Positions 9,178 through 17,917 of a stretch of 64,000 bases of DNA are shown in pieces. The translations under genes were made by a program, and so were the position numbers. Position 1 is the stretch's first letter. Each line of letters starts with the position of its first letter. The DNA comes from Dyella nitratireducens (GTDB lineage: Bacteria > Pseudomonadota > Gammaproteobacteria > Xanthomonadales > Rhodanobacteraceae): positions 626,540 to 690,539 of the forward strand of contig NZ_BMJA01000001.1 of the NCBI RefSeq assembly GCF_014642835.1, read 5' to 3'. The notes under the pieces were generated by a model. That model was not told the DNA's origin, searched no databases, and worked only from the letters and a program-made list of their open reading frames with translations.

Positions 9178-10704
9178 ATGCGCAGCAGGATCGCCCCGCT
9201 TTTGCTGGTGTCGATGTTGTGCCTTGCCCCTAGCCCTGCCAAGGCCGCTGTGGATGCTGCGTCCTCTGAAACCACCTGGATGACCGTACTGCTCAATGGC
9301 CACAAGATCGGTCACGAGGAAATCCAGCGCGAACAAGTCGGCAATACCGTTACCACTACCCAGACGCTGGTGATGACTATCGAGCGCAGCCACAAGGCGG
9401 TGCCGTACATCAACGTCAGCCGCAGCGTGGAAACCGCTGCCGGGGTGCCGATCAGCTTCACGATGACCAGCATGATGTCTGCCACCCAGACCAAGATGGA
9501 AGGCACGCGTCTGTCCGACGGCAGTCTTCAATTGGTCAATACCGCCGGTGGACAGACCCTCCGCTCGGTAACCACCTGGCCGGAGGGTGCGGTGCTGGTG
9601 GAAGGTCAACGCATGGCCATGCAAGCCGCGATCGCCCATCCCGGCAAGCAATACCACCTGGTGGTGTACAACCAGGCAAGCCAGGAACCAATGGACCTGC
9701 AAATGCAGGTGATCGGTAACGAACGCGTGGATCTGAGAAACCACGTGGAAACACTGAGCCACCAGCGCGAAATGCTGCGCGGAGCCGAAAACACTCAGAC
9801 CGTCGATCTATGGTTGGATGCAGAAGGCAATATCCGCAAAGGCTCGCTGTTCATGTTGGGCAGGCCCATGGACATGATCGTCTGCAGCGAGGCTTGCGCC
9901 GAGGAACCCACGCAAAGCCTGGACATGATGAACTCGTCCGTGGTCGATTCTCCGCGCTACATCACACCGGACATGCTGTCGGATTTCCTCAGCTATCGCG
10001 TGCATGTCGCCAATCACGCCATCGCCATGCCGTTCGCCAGGACGGATGAGCAAACGGTTATCGATTTGGGCAATGGCGAATGGCGGATCAATGTGTATCG
10101 CGCCAAGCTCGATGGACAGAACCCGCCGACCCCCGCCGACACGCAACCCAATGCATGGCTGCAGTCAGATGCATCCGAAATCAGGCAGCTTGCCGCCATT
10201 GCTGCCGGCAATGCGCAGAGCAAACGCCACATCATGGGCAACCTCAGCGCCTTCGTCAGTCGCTATCTCTCGCAGAGTGGGCTGGATATCGGTTATGCCT
10301 CCGCCGTGGAAGTCGCACGGGATCGTCGCGGCGACTGCGCCGAATACGCCGTGCTGTTGGCTGCACTGGCACGCGCGGAAGATATTCCCGCCCGCGTCGT
10401 GGTGGGCATGCTCTACACCGACCGCTACGACAACAAGGACCGTGTATTCGTGCCGCATGCCTGGGTCACCGCCTGGATCGACGGTCGCTGGCGCAGTTTC
10501 GACCCTGCCACCACGCATTTCGACACCGGCCACATCGCCCTGGAGATCGGCGACGGCAATCCGTGGCATTACTTCAATGCCGCCGATGAGTTTGGCAGCA
10601 TCCAGATCGACGCAGTGCAGACCTTCCCCGAAATTTATGATGCGCGCGGGATCAACGCCGCCGCGGGTAGCGGGGATGGTGGAACCCTCACTGGGACGCG
10701 ATAA
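9178..10704 (+). CDS. Exported transglutaminase-like cysteine protease family protein
   Basis: 508 aa from the ATG at 9178, which begins a clear signal peptide (RIAPLLLVSMLCLAPSPAKA). An earlier in-frame ATG runs antisense into purT and is rejected. The C-terminal transglutaminase core has the triad Cys387 (RGDCAEYAVLLAALAR), His427 (VPHAWVTAW) and Asp442 (FDPAT). The long N-terminal part (about 30-300) looks beta-rich with no motif I can name. Related bacterial proteins act as periplasmic proteases or cross-linking enzymes; the substrate here is unknown. Confidence 0.83.
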   Translation: MRSRIAPLLLVSMLCLAPSPAKAAVDAASSETTWMTVLLNGHKIGHEEIQREQVGNTVTTTQTLVMTIERSHKAVPYINVSRSVETAAGVPISFTMTSMMSATQTKMEGTRLSDGSLQLVNTAGGQTLRSVTTWPEGAVLVEGQRMAMQAAIAHPGKQYHLVVYNQASQEPMDLQMQVIGNERVDLRNHVETLSHQREMLRGAENTQTVDLWLDAEGNIRKGSLFMLGRPMDMIVCSEACAEEPTQSLDMMNSSVVDSPRYITPDMLSDFLSYRVHVANHAIAMPFARTDEQTVIDLGNGEWRINVYRAKLDGQNPPTPADTQPNAWLQSDASEIRQLAAIAAGNAQSKRHIMGNLSAFVSRYLSQSGLDIGYASAVEVARDRRGDCAEYAVLLAALARAEDIPARVVVGMLYTDRYDNKDRVFVPHAWVTAWIDGRWRSFDPATTHFDTGHIALEIGDGNPWHYFNAADEFGSIQIDAVQTFPEIYDARGINAAAGSGDGGTLTGTR

Positions 10705-10861
10705 ATCCCCTCACGCGGCCTGGACGAAGAACACAAGGCCACGGTGGACGGCATAGTGGTTCAGTGCGGAGAACGCGCAGATCGAATACGCATTGCGCCA
10801 AGCCTTGCATGCCAACGGCCAACTCAGGCTGGGCAAGGTAAAGCCGATGATGGACCACGAA

Positions 10862-11245
10862 TCACACCGAATCCGGTTGCGTCTTCAGACCTGCCCCCAA
10901 CGCCAACCAGCCAACGATAAACGCCACACCCCCGAACGGGGTCACGATGCCAGTCCATCGTGGCGCCCCTAGTGCCAAGGCATACAAGCTCCCGCTGAAC
11001 ATCACGATGCCAACCGCGAAAGCCCACGTTGCCACGCGGCGTGCCCTGCCTGGCCGACTCAGGGCGGCAGCGGCCAGCGCCAAGGCATGCCAGAAGTGGT
11101 ATTGCACCGCTGTATGCCAGAGTTCGCGTTGTACTACATCCAACACGTCCTTCAGCGCATGCGCGCCGAAAGCACCCAGCAATACGGCGCTTGCTCCGGC
11201 AAGGCCAACAAGCATTCCGTCACGGGATCGGGCAAGTTGTCGCAT
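10862..11245 (-). CDS. DUF423 small membrane protein
   Basis: 127 aa from the ATG at 11245. Longer in-frame upstream sequence runs antisense to the SCO1 gene and is rejected. About four transmembrane helices and the family's GAFGAHAL and TPFGGVAFIVGWLALG segments identify DUF423 (YgdD type), whose function is unknown. It is divergent from the SCO1 gene, 84 bp away. Confidence 0.87.
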   Translation of the reverse strand: MRQLARSRDGMLVGLAGASAVLLGAFGAHALKDVLDVVQRELWHTAVQYHFWHALALAAAALSRPGRARRVATWAFAVGIVMFSGSLYALALGAPRWTGIVTPFGGVAFIVGWLALGAGLKTQPDSV

Positions 11246-11329
11246 CGACGCAGTTTCCAATGGCAAGGGAAGCGCTGAAACGGTGGCGCGTGGCGTATCC
11301 TGACCGGATTCCAGCGAAGGAATTCTTGC

Positions 11330-11938
11330 ATGAAGCTCTCGCGTTTCGCCCGCCTGGCCTGCCTGCTTGTCGCCGGGATGCTGCTTGCGGCATGCCAGCA
11401 CGAAGCTGCAACACCATGGCAGCTCACCGATATCTCCGGACACATGCCGGATCTCGCATTCCAGCTCACCGATGACCAGGGCAAGACCGTTACGGCAACG
11501 GATTATCAAGGGAAAGTCGCTCTGCTCTACTTTGGTTATACGCATTGCCCGGACGTGTGCCCGCTGACCCTTGCACATCTGCACGTGGTGATGCAGCGCC
11601 TTGGCAAAGTAGCGGATGGTGCGCAGATTCTGTTCGTGAGCGTGGATCCCGCACGCGACACGCCCGCGGCACTGCATGCGTACGCCACGGCATTTGATCC
11701 TCATGTGATAGGCCTGACCGGATCGCCTGCGGATATCGAAGCGCTTACCAAGCGCTATCGCGCAGCCTTCAGCCGCGAGCCCGGCAAAGAGGGCGGCAGC
11801 TACGACGTCAGCCATAGTTCGGGCATCTATATCTTCGACGCCCATGGCAAGGCTCGTCTGCTTGCCACGCCGACCGATTCGCAGGACAAGCTCGTGCATG
11901 ATCTGCATCTGTTGCTAAGCCCTGGAGGCGCAACATGA
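11330..11938 (+). CDS. SCO1/SenC copper-binding lipoprotein
   Basis: 202 aa. Lipoprotein signal with lipobox LLAAC (Cys22), then a thioredoxin fold with the copper-binding CPDVC (Cys73, Cys77) and His162 (DVSHSSG). SCO proteins deliver copper to, or reduce the thiols of, the CuA site of cytochrome c oxidase in the periplasm. Its stop overlaps the start of the PCuAC gene by 4 bp (ATGA), so the two copper chaperones are co-translated. Confidence 0.93.
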   Translation: MKLSRFARLACLLVAGMLLAACQHEAATPWQLTDISGHMPDLAFQLTDDQGKTVTATDYQGKVALLYFGYTHCPDVCPLTLAHLHVVMQRLGKVADGAQILFVSVDPARDTPAALHAYATAFDPHVIGLTGSPADIEALTKRYRAAFSREPGKEGGSYDVSHSSGIYIFDAHGKARLLATPTDSQDKLVHDLHLLLSPGGAT

Positions 11939-12378
11939 AACGCTACCTGCTGTGGCTGGGGCTGACGGCATTGCTTGCGCCAGCAGTACAGGCAACGCAG
12001 GCCGATCAGATCAAGGCCAGCCATGCATGGATTCGCCTGTTGCCCGCCGATCTGCCGGCAGGCGGGTATGTGACGTTGGATAACCAAGGCTCATCCGCCG
12101 CCACACTGGTTTCCGTGCACAGCGCTGCGTACGCATCGGCCATGTTGCATCAGAGCACCACCGATCCGGCAGGCAATAGCGACATGCATATGCTCGACCG
12201 GCTGATTGTTCCCGCCCATGGACAAGTGTCGCTGGCGCCCGCCGGATACCATTTGATGCTGCAGCAGGCAACGCATGCCTTGAAGCCGGGCGATACAGTC
12301 GACATCACACTGGACTTCGCCGACGGTAGCCACCAGCGCGTACCCTTTCAGGTCCGTCCGGCCAACGCGACCGATTGA
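11935..12378 (+). CDS. PCuAC-type periplasmic copper chaperone
   Basis: 147 aa with a cleavable signal peptide (LLWLGLTALLAPAVQA). It has the PCuAC copper-site pattern: AMLHQS, then DMHML, PAHGQVSL and GYHLMLQ, giving the His and Met ligands in the expected spacing. PCuAC passes Cu(I) to the CuA or CuB site of oxidases, often together with SCO. It overlaps both neighbours closely, consistent with one operon. Confidence 0.92.
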   Translation: MKRYLLWLGLTALLAPAVQATQADQIKASHAWIRLLPADLPAGGYVTLDNQGSSAATLVSVHSAAYASAMLHQSTTDPAGNSDMHMLDRLIVPAHGQVSLAPAGYHLMLQQATHALKPGDTVDITLDFADGSHQRVPFQVRPANATD

Positions 12379-12383
12379 ATGTC

Positions 12384-13142
12384 ATGCGCGTCTTTGCAAT
12401 TTCCGACCTGCATCTGGACTATGCGGCCAATCGCGAATGGCTGCAGCAATTGCCACAGCACGAATACAACGGTGATGTGCTGATTCTCGCCGGCGACGTG
12501 TCCGACCGCCTTAACCTGCTCGAGGATGCATTCAAGGCGTTGACCAAGCGTTTTGCCGCCGTATTGTTCGTGCCGGGCAACCACGACCTGTGGATCAATC
12601 GCGAGCGGCTGCCTGACTCTTTCGCAAAACTGGATGCCGTACTGGCGGCAACCCGGCAGCACGGTGTGCGCACGGACATTTATCGCGACGGCGAACTTGC
12701 CATCGTGCCACTGCTAGGCTGGTATGACTATTCCTTCGGTACAGCCGATGACTACCTCAAGGCCGCCTGGGCCGATTACCGCAATTGCCAGTGGCCTGGA
12801 CACGATGACATCAGCTTGACGCGCTTCTTTACCGAACAGAATCCGTCGATGTCGTCATCCGCGTTGCAAGACGCGCAACAGATCATCACGTTTTCGCATT
12901 TTCTGCCGCGCATTGATGTGATGCCCGGGCGCATTCCGGAAAAACACAGGAAGATCTATCCGGTGCTAGGCACGACCATCCTGGAGTCGCAGCTTCGCGA
13001 GCTCGGCTCGCGTGTGCACGTCTATGGACACAGCCATGTGAACCGTCACGTGACGATCGATGGCGTTACCTATATCAACAATGCGTTTGGTTATCCCTCG
13101 GAAGCGCACTTTACGGCACGCCAGCTCGTGCACGTAAGCTGA
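12384..13142 (+). CDS. Calcineurin-like metallophosphoesterase
   Basis: 252 aa from the ATG at 12384; a TTG nine bases earlier overlaps the PCuAC stop and is an alternative. The metal ligands are plain: D8 and H10 (SDLHLD), D38 (AGDVSD), N66 and H67 (PGNHD), the His of TFSHFLPR, and the C-terminal GHSHVN. The substrate is not evident. It closes the copper-chaperone operon and converges on ctaG with only 1 bp between the stops. A direct role in copper handling is not supported beyond location. Confidence 0.88.
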   Translation: MRVFAISDLHLDYAANREWLQQLPQHEYNGDVLILAGDVSDRLNLLEDAFKALTKRFAAVLFVPGNHDLWINRERLPDSFAKLDAVLAATRQHGVRTDIYRDGELAIVPLLGWYDYSFGTADDYLKAAWADYRNCQWPGHDDISLTRFFTEQNPSMSSSALQDAQQIITFSHFLPRIDVMPGRIPEKHRKIYPVLGTTILESQLRELGSRVHVYGHSHVNRHVTIDGVTYINNAFGYPSEAHFTARQLVHVS

Positions 13143-13143
13143 G

Positions 13144-14016
13144 TCAGCTGCTCGCACCGCGCGTCGCAACATGTGCCAACGCCTGTGCTCGTGCCTGGCG
13201 GCGGATACGTCCACTACGCGATAGCCGCAGCCATTGCCGCATCGCCAGCAAGCCACCGATGGTTTCGATCGTTGCCGCTGGCACCCAGATAATGATGCCG
13301 CCGATCAGTTGCCCGGTGAATACATTGAAATTGAAAGCGCGGCCGCAGATTTCGAAGATCGGATAAAGATCGGATTTGGAGAAGGTGATGATGGCGCCGG
13401 CCAGAATCTGCGGCGCCATGGTGATGCCGGGCGACAGTACGCGTAGTCCTGGAATCATGCGCCCTGGTGGACGCGGCCGGTGATCGAGCACCAGCCACCA
13501 GTACACGAAGCCGCTGACGATCATTGACCAGTTCATGAAGCGATAGACGCGCCAATCGAGCATGGCCAGGGTCTGTGCCGAAGGAATCAGCCACACCAGC
13601 ACGAAAGCCACGAACAAGACGGTGGCGACGGCAGGATTGAGCAGCACGGCACTAACCAATCGCCACGGCCACGTCTGCAAGGCTGGGCGCAGTGCATGGA
13701 TACGCCACGGCATCGGCAAGCCGGCGCGCAGCACGGAGCCTGGGTAAGAGGCCATGATCATCAGCGGCGCGATGTGATGCAGCAGCAACTGCTGGATGCG
13801 ATGCATGAAGAACTCATGCTCGGCATAGAAATCGAAATAGGTCTGCAGGCTGAGGTAGACGATTGCCATGCCGGTCCAGAACGCCAGCTTGCGTCCCGTG
13901 CTCACCGTCAGCTTGCGGCAACCTCGCCAATACAGCACGCAAGCGCACAGGAACGTGGCAAGGAAGACCCAGGAGAATTCCCAGGGAATGATCCATTTGA
14001 GCAAGCTGGCGATCAT
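13144..14016 (-). CDS. caa3-type cytochrome c oxidase assembly factor CtaG family membrane protein
   Basis: 290 aa with about seven transmembrane helices. The segments HRIQQLLLHHIAPLMIMASYPG and MNWSMIVSGFVYWWLVLDHRP match the caa3_CtaG family, implicated in assembly or copper supply of haem-copper oxidases. It converges with the SCO1/PCuAC operon, which supports a shared role in oxidase metallation. The C-terminus is a basic cytosolic tail. This is the Bacillus-type CtaG, not the unrelated Cox11. Confidence 0.87.
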   Translation of the reverse strand: MIASLLKWIIPWEFSWVFLATFLCACVLYWRGCRKLTVSTGRKLAFWTGMAIVYLSLQTYFDFYAEHEFFMHRIQQLLLHHIAPLMIMASYPGSVLRAGLPMPWRIHALRPALQTWPWRLVSAVLLNPAVATVLFVAFVLVWLIPSAQTLAMLDWRVYRFMNWSMIVSGFVYWWLVLDHRPRPPGRMIPGLRVLSPGITMAPQILAGAIITFSKSDLYPIFEICGRAFNFNVFTGQLIGGIIIWVPAATIETIGGLLAMRQWLRLSRSGRIRRQARAQALAHVATRGASS

Positions 14017-14073
14017 CGATTTTTACGTCACTCCCCGCCATGGTTGCCGCAAATGCTTTCGTTCCTCGGAGGC

Positions 14074-14099
14074 CGTCATTCCCGCGAAAGCGGGCGTGG
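14074..14099. repeat. Half copy of family C palindrome (CGTCATTCCCGCGAAAGCGGG)
   Basis: One arm similar to the family C repeat (GTCATTCCCGCGAAAGCGGG) lies in the 164 bp between ctaG and the GldG gene. No clear inverse partner follows. It may be a decayed or solo element. Confidence 0.55.
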
Positions 14100-14180
14100 C
14101 GGAACATGTGCTCACATCACAGCCTGATCCACCTAAAGCGTACTCGCGCCATGGGCGCCGCTACGCTGCGGCATATCCCC

Positions 14181-16109
14181 TCACCCCGTGCGCTGCCGCC
14201 GATTCCGTCGCGTGCGCTTCCAGCCATACAGCAATCCCACCAGCGTAATCAGCGCCGGCAGCATCACGATGTTGATCACCTTCAGCCGCGTGCCCAGCGC
14301 GTCGATTTCTGCGTTGAGCTGATGCTGAACGTCTCGCAGTTCCTTGCTGATCTCCAGCTGGCGCTGCAGGAATTGCTCAATTTCCTGCTTCTGCTCGGCA
14401 CTAGTGGAGGTATCGCGCGTACCCTTGGCTGGCTGCAACTCTTCCAGGCGGCGCTTGGTGTCGGCCAATTCGCCTTCCAGCTCCCGCTCCTTCTGCAGAA
14501 ATTTGCGGTCGGCTGCGCGCCGCAAGGCCTGTACGCGCGTAAACGGGCGCTGCGAGGTGGAACGGCCACGGATGGATAGCAGTGCAGACGAGCCGGTCAG
14601 GTTATCCACCATGTTGCTGATGAAATCACCGTTGTTCGCGAAGGCGCTAGGCATCGGCTGACCGAGACCGAAAAGGTTTTGCGCCTCCACCCACAAGCGA
14701 TCCGTCAGCAGATCGGTATCGGCCACCAGGATCACCTCGGCGTTCGGCGCTGACTTGGCAATATGTCCAGGCTGCTTAGCTAATTCTGGAAACGCGCTAA
14801 CGAATTGCCCGCGCAGGCGCGCGGTAATCACGTAGTTCTGGTTTTGTGGCTGATAGCCGTCCAGCAGGCTGGAGGGATTGGTGGTGGCTTCGATGACACG
14901 CTGCGTGGGCACCACTTCCGCATCCGAGGTGCTTTGCATCAATGGAATGAGGCGCGCATTCGCATCCGGCAACAGATCGAAGTGCCCGGAGCTGGAGACG
15001 TTGACGCGCTGCAGGCTGGCAGTGATCACGTCATCGCGGTTGAGTTCCGATGCTCCTAGACCAAGCATCGCCGGATGAGCCAGGTTCACTCCGGCCAGCT
15101 CGATCGGCAGGGCTCGCGCACGATCGAGCACCACCTGATCCGCATTGAACGACACACCCCAATCGGCAAACAATCGCGGCAAGTTGGAGCTGTGATTGTT
15201 GGTGGCGCTGGTCGGATCGTCCACCAGCGGCGTGGGATCGGATTCCGAAAAGGGATCGACGAACACTACCAGATGCCCACCGCCCAGCACGTACTGGTCG
15301 AGCGCGTACTGTACGTCGGCAGGCAAATTCTTGGGGTGGATCAGCAGTAGCACCTGGATGCTTTTGTCGATCCGCTTGAGCTTGTCTGTATGAATCATCT
15401 GCACGTCAAACAGCCGCTGCAGCTGGCTCATCACCTCCCAGGGCTGCGTACCCTGCGCAGGGTCACCCATGACCGGCAGATCGGTCATGACGCCAATACG
15501 CGGTTTTTCCGGTTCGCTCAACTGATACAGCAGCTTGGCAACATCGTATTCAAGGAACGTTTCACGATTCAGATCGAAGAAGGGAATCGAGAGGGTGCGG
15601 TCGATCTGCTTTCCCTGCTTCGTCTGGGGGTAATCAGCCAGGTAATCGGCCGCCGCCTCATTGGTGGGCGGACGCGTGGTGCCAACCACGCCGAAGAAAA
15701 TGCGCTCGCCATTACTGCCACCGTTGACGGGGGTAAGGCCGTTGCCCTCCGCGCTGGCTTCGTCATCCGAATAAGGCACCGGATCGGCGATCTGTAGGCG
15801 GATGCGCCCGTGCGAACGAGCCACCATCTCCTGCAACATCTCCGCCACGCGCTGCTCGTAGCTGCGCAACTGCGGCATATCCTTGGTCGCGTGTTGCGAG
15901 AAGTACAAGGTGAGCCACAACGGGTGATGCACGTTATCGACAATCTGCCGCGTTCCCGGCGAGAGCGTGTACAAGCCATCCTGGGTGAGATCGAAGCGCT
16001 CCGGTGCCAGCCAGCGGCTGGTGACCAACGCAACACTGCAATACGCCACGATCAGTGCGACCAGCCCGCTGATCAGTACGGTGCGTCGACGTAAGGGAAG
16101 CCCCCGCAT
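14181..16109 (-). CDS. GldG-family ABC-type substrate-binding/auxiliary protein
   Basis: 642 aa. An N-terminal transmembrane helix (about 13-31), a large extracytoplasmic region of the ABC_transp_aux type (GVMTDLPVMGDP, DQYVLGGGHLVVFVDPF, ILVADTDLLTDRL), a coiled-coil stretch rich in Glu/Arg/Gln (about 530-600) and a C-terminal helix (VINIVMLPALITLVGLLYGW). It is the auxiliary subunit of the Gld-type ABC system, named for Bacteroidetes gliding but widespread in non-gliders. It follows its permease by 1 bp. No evidence ties it to motility here. Confidence 0.88.
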   Translation of the reverse strand: MRGLPLRRRTVLISGLVALIVAYCSVALVTSRWLAPERFDLTQDGLYTLSPGTRQIVDNVHHPLWLTLYFSQHATKDMPQLRSYEQRVAEMLQEMVARSHGRIRLQIADPVPYSDDEASAEGNGLTPVNGGSNGERIFFGVVGTTRPPTNEAAADYLADYPQTKQGKQIDRTLSIPFFDLNRETFLEYDVAKLLYQLSEPEKPRIGVMTDLPVMGDPAQGTQPWEVMSQLQRLFDVQMIHTDKLKRIDKSIQVLLLIHPKNLPADVQYALDQYVLGGGHLVVFVDPFSESDPTPLVDDPTSATNNHSSNLPRLFADWGVSFNADQVVLDRARALPIELAGVNLAHPAMLGLGASELNRDDVITASLQRVNVSSSGHFDLLPDANARLIPLMQSTSDAEVVPTQRVIEATTNPSSLLDGYQPQNQNYVITARLRGQFVSAFPELAKQPGHIAKSAPNAEVILVADTDLLTDRLWVEAQNLFGLGQPMPSAFANNGDFISNMVDNLTGSSALLSIRGRSTSQRPFTRVQALRRAADRKFLQKERELEGELADTKRRLEELQPAKGTRDTSTSAEQKQEIEQFLQRQLEISKELRDVQHQLNAEIDALGTRLKVINIVMLPALITLVGLLYGWKRTRRNRRQRTG

Positions 16110-16110
16110 G

Positions 16111-16845
16111 TCAGTGGCTCCGCTTCATATCAAGCACCAGTACGCCGGCAGTCAGCCATGCTGCGATGGTAAGGATGAAATACAAGAGATCGCGTACGTC
16201 GAGCACGCCGCGCGCTATCGCTTCGTAATGCCGCAGCATCGACAAGTGCGCCACGCCATTTACCAACCTGCGCGGCAACGTGCCCTGGAAGAAATCCAAT
16301 ACCTGCGACTGTCCAGCAAGGATCAGCAGCACGCAAACGACGGCAGTAAGGATGAAAGCGACGACCTGGCTGCTGGTTACCGTTGACAGACACGCGCCAA
16401 TCGCCAGGAACGCTCCCGCCATCAGCCAGCTGCCGATGTAACCGGCGATGATGATGCCGTTGTCCGGCGACCCCAGATAATTGACGGTGATCCAGATCGG
16501 GAACGTCAGCAGCAGGGCGAGGCCGATAAACAGCCATGCGGCCAGGAATTTACCCAGCATGGCCTGCCACAGATTGATCGGTAACGTGAGCAGCAACTCC
16601 AGTGTGCCGGACTTCGCCTCTTCAGCCCAAAGACGCATTGATACGGCCGGCACCAGAATCAGGTAGAGCCAGGGATGCATCACGAAAAACGGCTGCAGAT
16701 CGGCAACGCTGCGGTCGTAGAAATCGCCGACGTAGAACGTGAGGATGCCCGAGAGCACCAAGAAGATCACCAGGAACACGTACGCTACTGGCGTTACGAA
16801 GTAGCTGCGCAATTCGCGGCGCGTTACCGCCATGAGCGGATTCAT
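16111..16845 (-). CDS. ABC-2 type permease (GldF-like)
   Basis: 244 aa with six predicted membrane helices. The N-terminus (AVTRRELRSYFVTPVAYVFL) and internal EEAKSGTLELLLTLPI segment are typical of the ABC-2 permeases paired with GldG proteins. CGGAGC precedes the ATG. Its start overlaps the ATPase stop by 4 bp, and its stop is 1 bp from the GldG start, giving a tight three-gene operon. Confidence 0.91.
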   Translation of the reverse strand: MNPLMAVTRRELRSYFVTPVAYVFLVIFLVLSGILTFYVGDFYDRSVADLQPFFVMHPWLYLILVPAVSMRLWAEEAKSGTLELLLTLPINLWQAMLGKFLAAWLFIGLALLLTFPIWITVNYLGSPDNGIIIAGYIGSWLMAGAFLAIGACLSTVTSSQVVAFILTAVVCVLLILAGQSQVLDFFQGTLPRRLVNGVAHLSMLRHYEAIARGVLDVRDLLYFILTIAAWLTAGVLVLDMKRSH

Positions 16846-17780
16846 GGCGATGCTCCGGTTTCGGTGCCTAACGTGATCTGGCGGAAGACTTCATCCAGAC
16901 GCCCACGTTCGAGCTGGATTTCGGAAATCTCCAGCCCTTGCTGGCGCAGCAAGGTTTCGACCGGTTCCAGAATCCGCTCGCCGGGCTTCGGAAAAACCGT
17001 GATACGGCCATCCAAAGCATCTACCTCAATACCTGCCACCTGAGGTAGGCGCCCGAGCATTTCTTGCGATACGCCGCTGCCCGGCGCACTGAAGGAGACC
17101 GCGCCGTGATAACGCGAACGCGCTTCCAGCTCGGCGGGCGTAGCATCGGCGCGCAGTTGCCCACCTGCGATGATCACCACGCGATTGCATAGCGCATGCA
17201 CTTCCTCGAGCAAGTGCGTGGAAATCAAAATGGTGCGCTCTCGCGCCATCGCGTCGATCAGCCGGCGCACCGCATGTTTCTGGTTAGGGTCGAGGCCGTC
17301 GGTGGGTTCGTCCAGCATCAACACCGGCGGATCGTGCAGGATGGCCTGCGCAAGGCCCACGCGGCGGCGCAAGCCCTTGGACAAGGTATCCACGCTGACG
17401 CTCAACGCATCTTCCAGTTGCAAGTGACTGACCACTTCGTCGAAACGACGCCGCCCAACATCGGAGCGCAACCCGCGCATGCGCATGATGAACACCAGGA
17501 ATTCGCGCACTGTCATCTCACCGTAGCTGGGCGCACCTTCCGGCAAATAGCCGAGGGCGCGCTTGGCTTTCAGCGGTTCCTTGATCACATCGTGGCCACA
17601 GACACGCGCGGTACCTGCACTGGGCGCAAGGAAGCCGGCGATCATGCGCATCGCCGTGGTCTTGCCTGCACCATTCGGACCCAAAAGGCCCAGCACCTGT
17701 CCAGGTTCGGCATAGATGCTGAGCGCATCTACCGCAGTCAAATGGCCATAGCGCTTGGTGAGCTTATCGGTCTCGATCAT
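16842..17780 (-). CDS. ABC transporter ATP-binding protein (GldA-like)
   Basis: 312 aa from the ATG at 17780, where the ABC homology begins (MIETDKLTKRYG). An in-frame extension of 23 codons upstream looks non-conserved. Walker A is GPNGAGKTT (34-42); the signature is LSKGLRRRVGLAQA and Walker B is VLMLDEPTDGLDP. The C-terminal 80 residues form the usual extra domain of this subfamily. It is first in the operon with the ABC-2 permease and GldG. Cargo unknown. Confidence 0.94.
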   Translation of the reverse strand: MIETDKLTKRYGHLTAVDALSIYAEPGQVLGLLGPNGAGKTTAMRMIAGFLAPSAGTARVCGHDVIKEPLKAKRALGYLPEGAPSYGEMTVREFLVFIMRMRGLRSDVGRRRFDEVVSHLQLEDALSVSVDTLSKGLRRRVGLAQAILHDPPVLMLDEPTDGLDPNQKHAVRRLIDAMARERTILISTHLLEEVHALCNRVVIIAGGQLRADATPAELEARSRYHGAVSFSAPGSGVSQEMLGRLPQVAGIEVDALDGRITVFPKPGERILEPVETLLRQQGLEISEIQLERGRLDEVFRQITLGTETGASP

Positions 17781-17867
17781 GTTTGCTCGCGAAAGGAACC
17801 GCAACGCAATGTACCGCAAGCGCGTCACAAAGTTCGCCGACTCATACAAAGCGGCGTGACCGAAACG

Positions 17868-17896
17868 AAAAAGCCCTCCGCAAGGGAGGGCTTTTT
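17868..17896. terminator. Bidirectional rho-independent terminator
   Basis: Perfect 12 bp arms (AAAAAGCCCTCC / GGAGGGCTTTTT) around a 5 nt loop. The T-rich arms serve either strand. It lies just downstream of the SRPBCC gene (minus strand) and upstream of the ABC operon, so it mainly ends the SRPBCC transcript. Confidence 0.93.
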
Positions 17897-17917
17897 CTGC
17901 ATCGTGGAATGCGCTGC

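Noticed and set aside
11246-11908. N-terminal extension of the DUF423 frame
   Set aside because: It is antisense to the SCO1 gene; DUF423 homology starts at the ATG at 11245.
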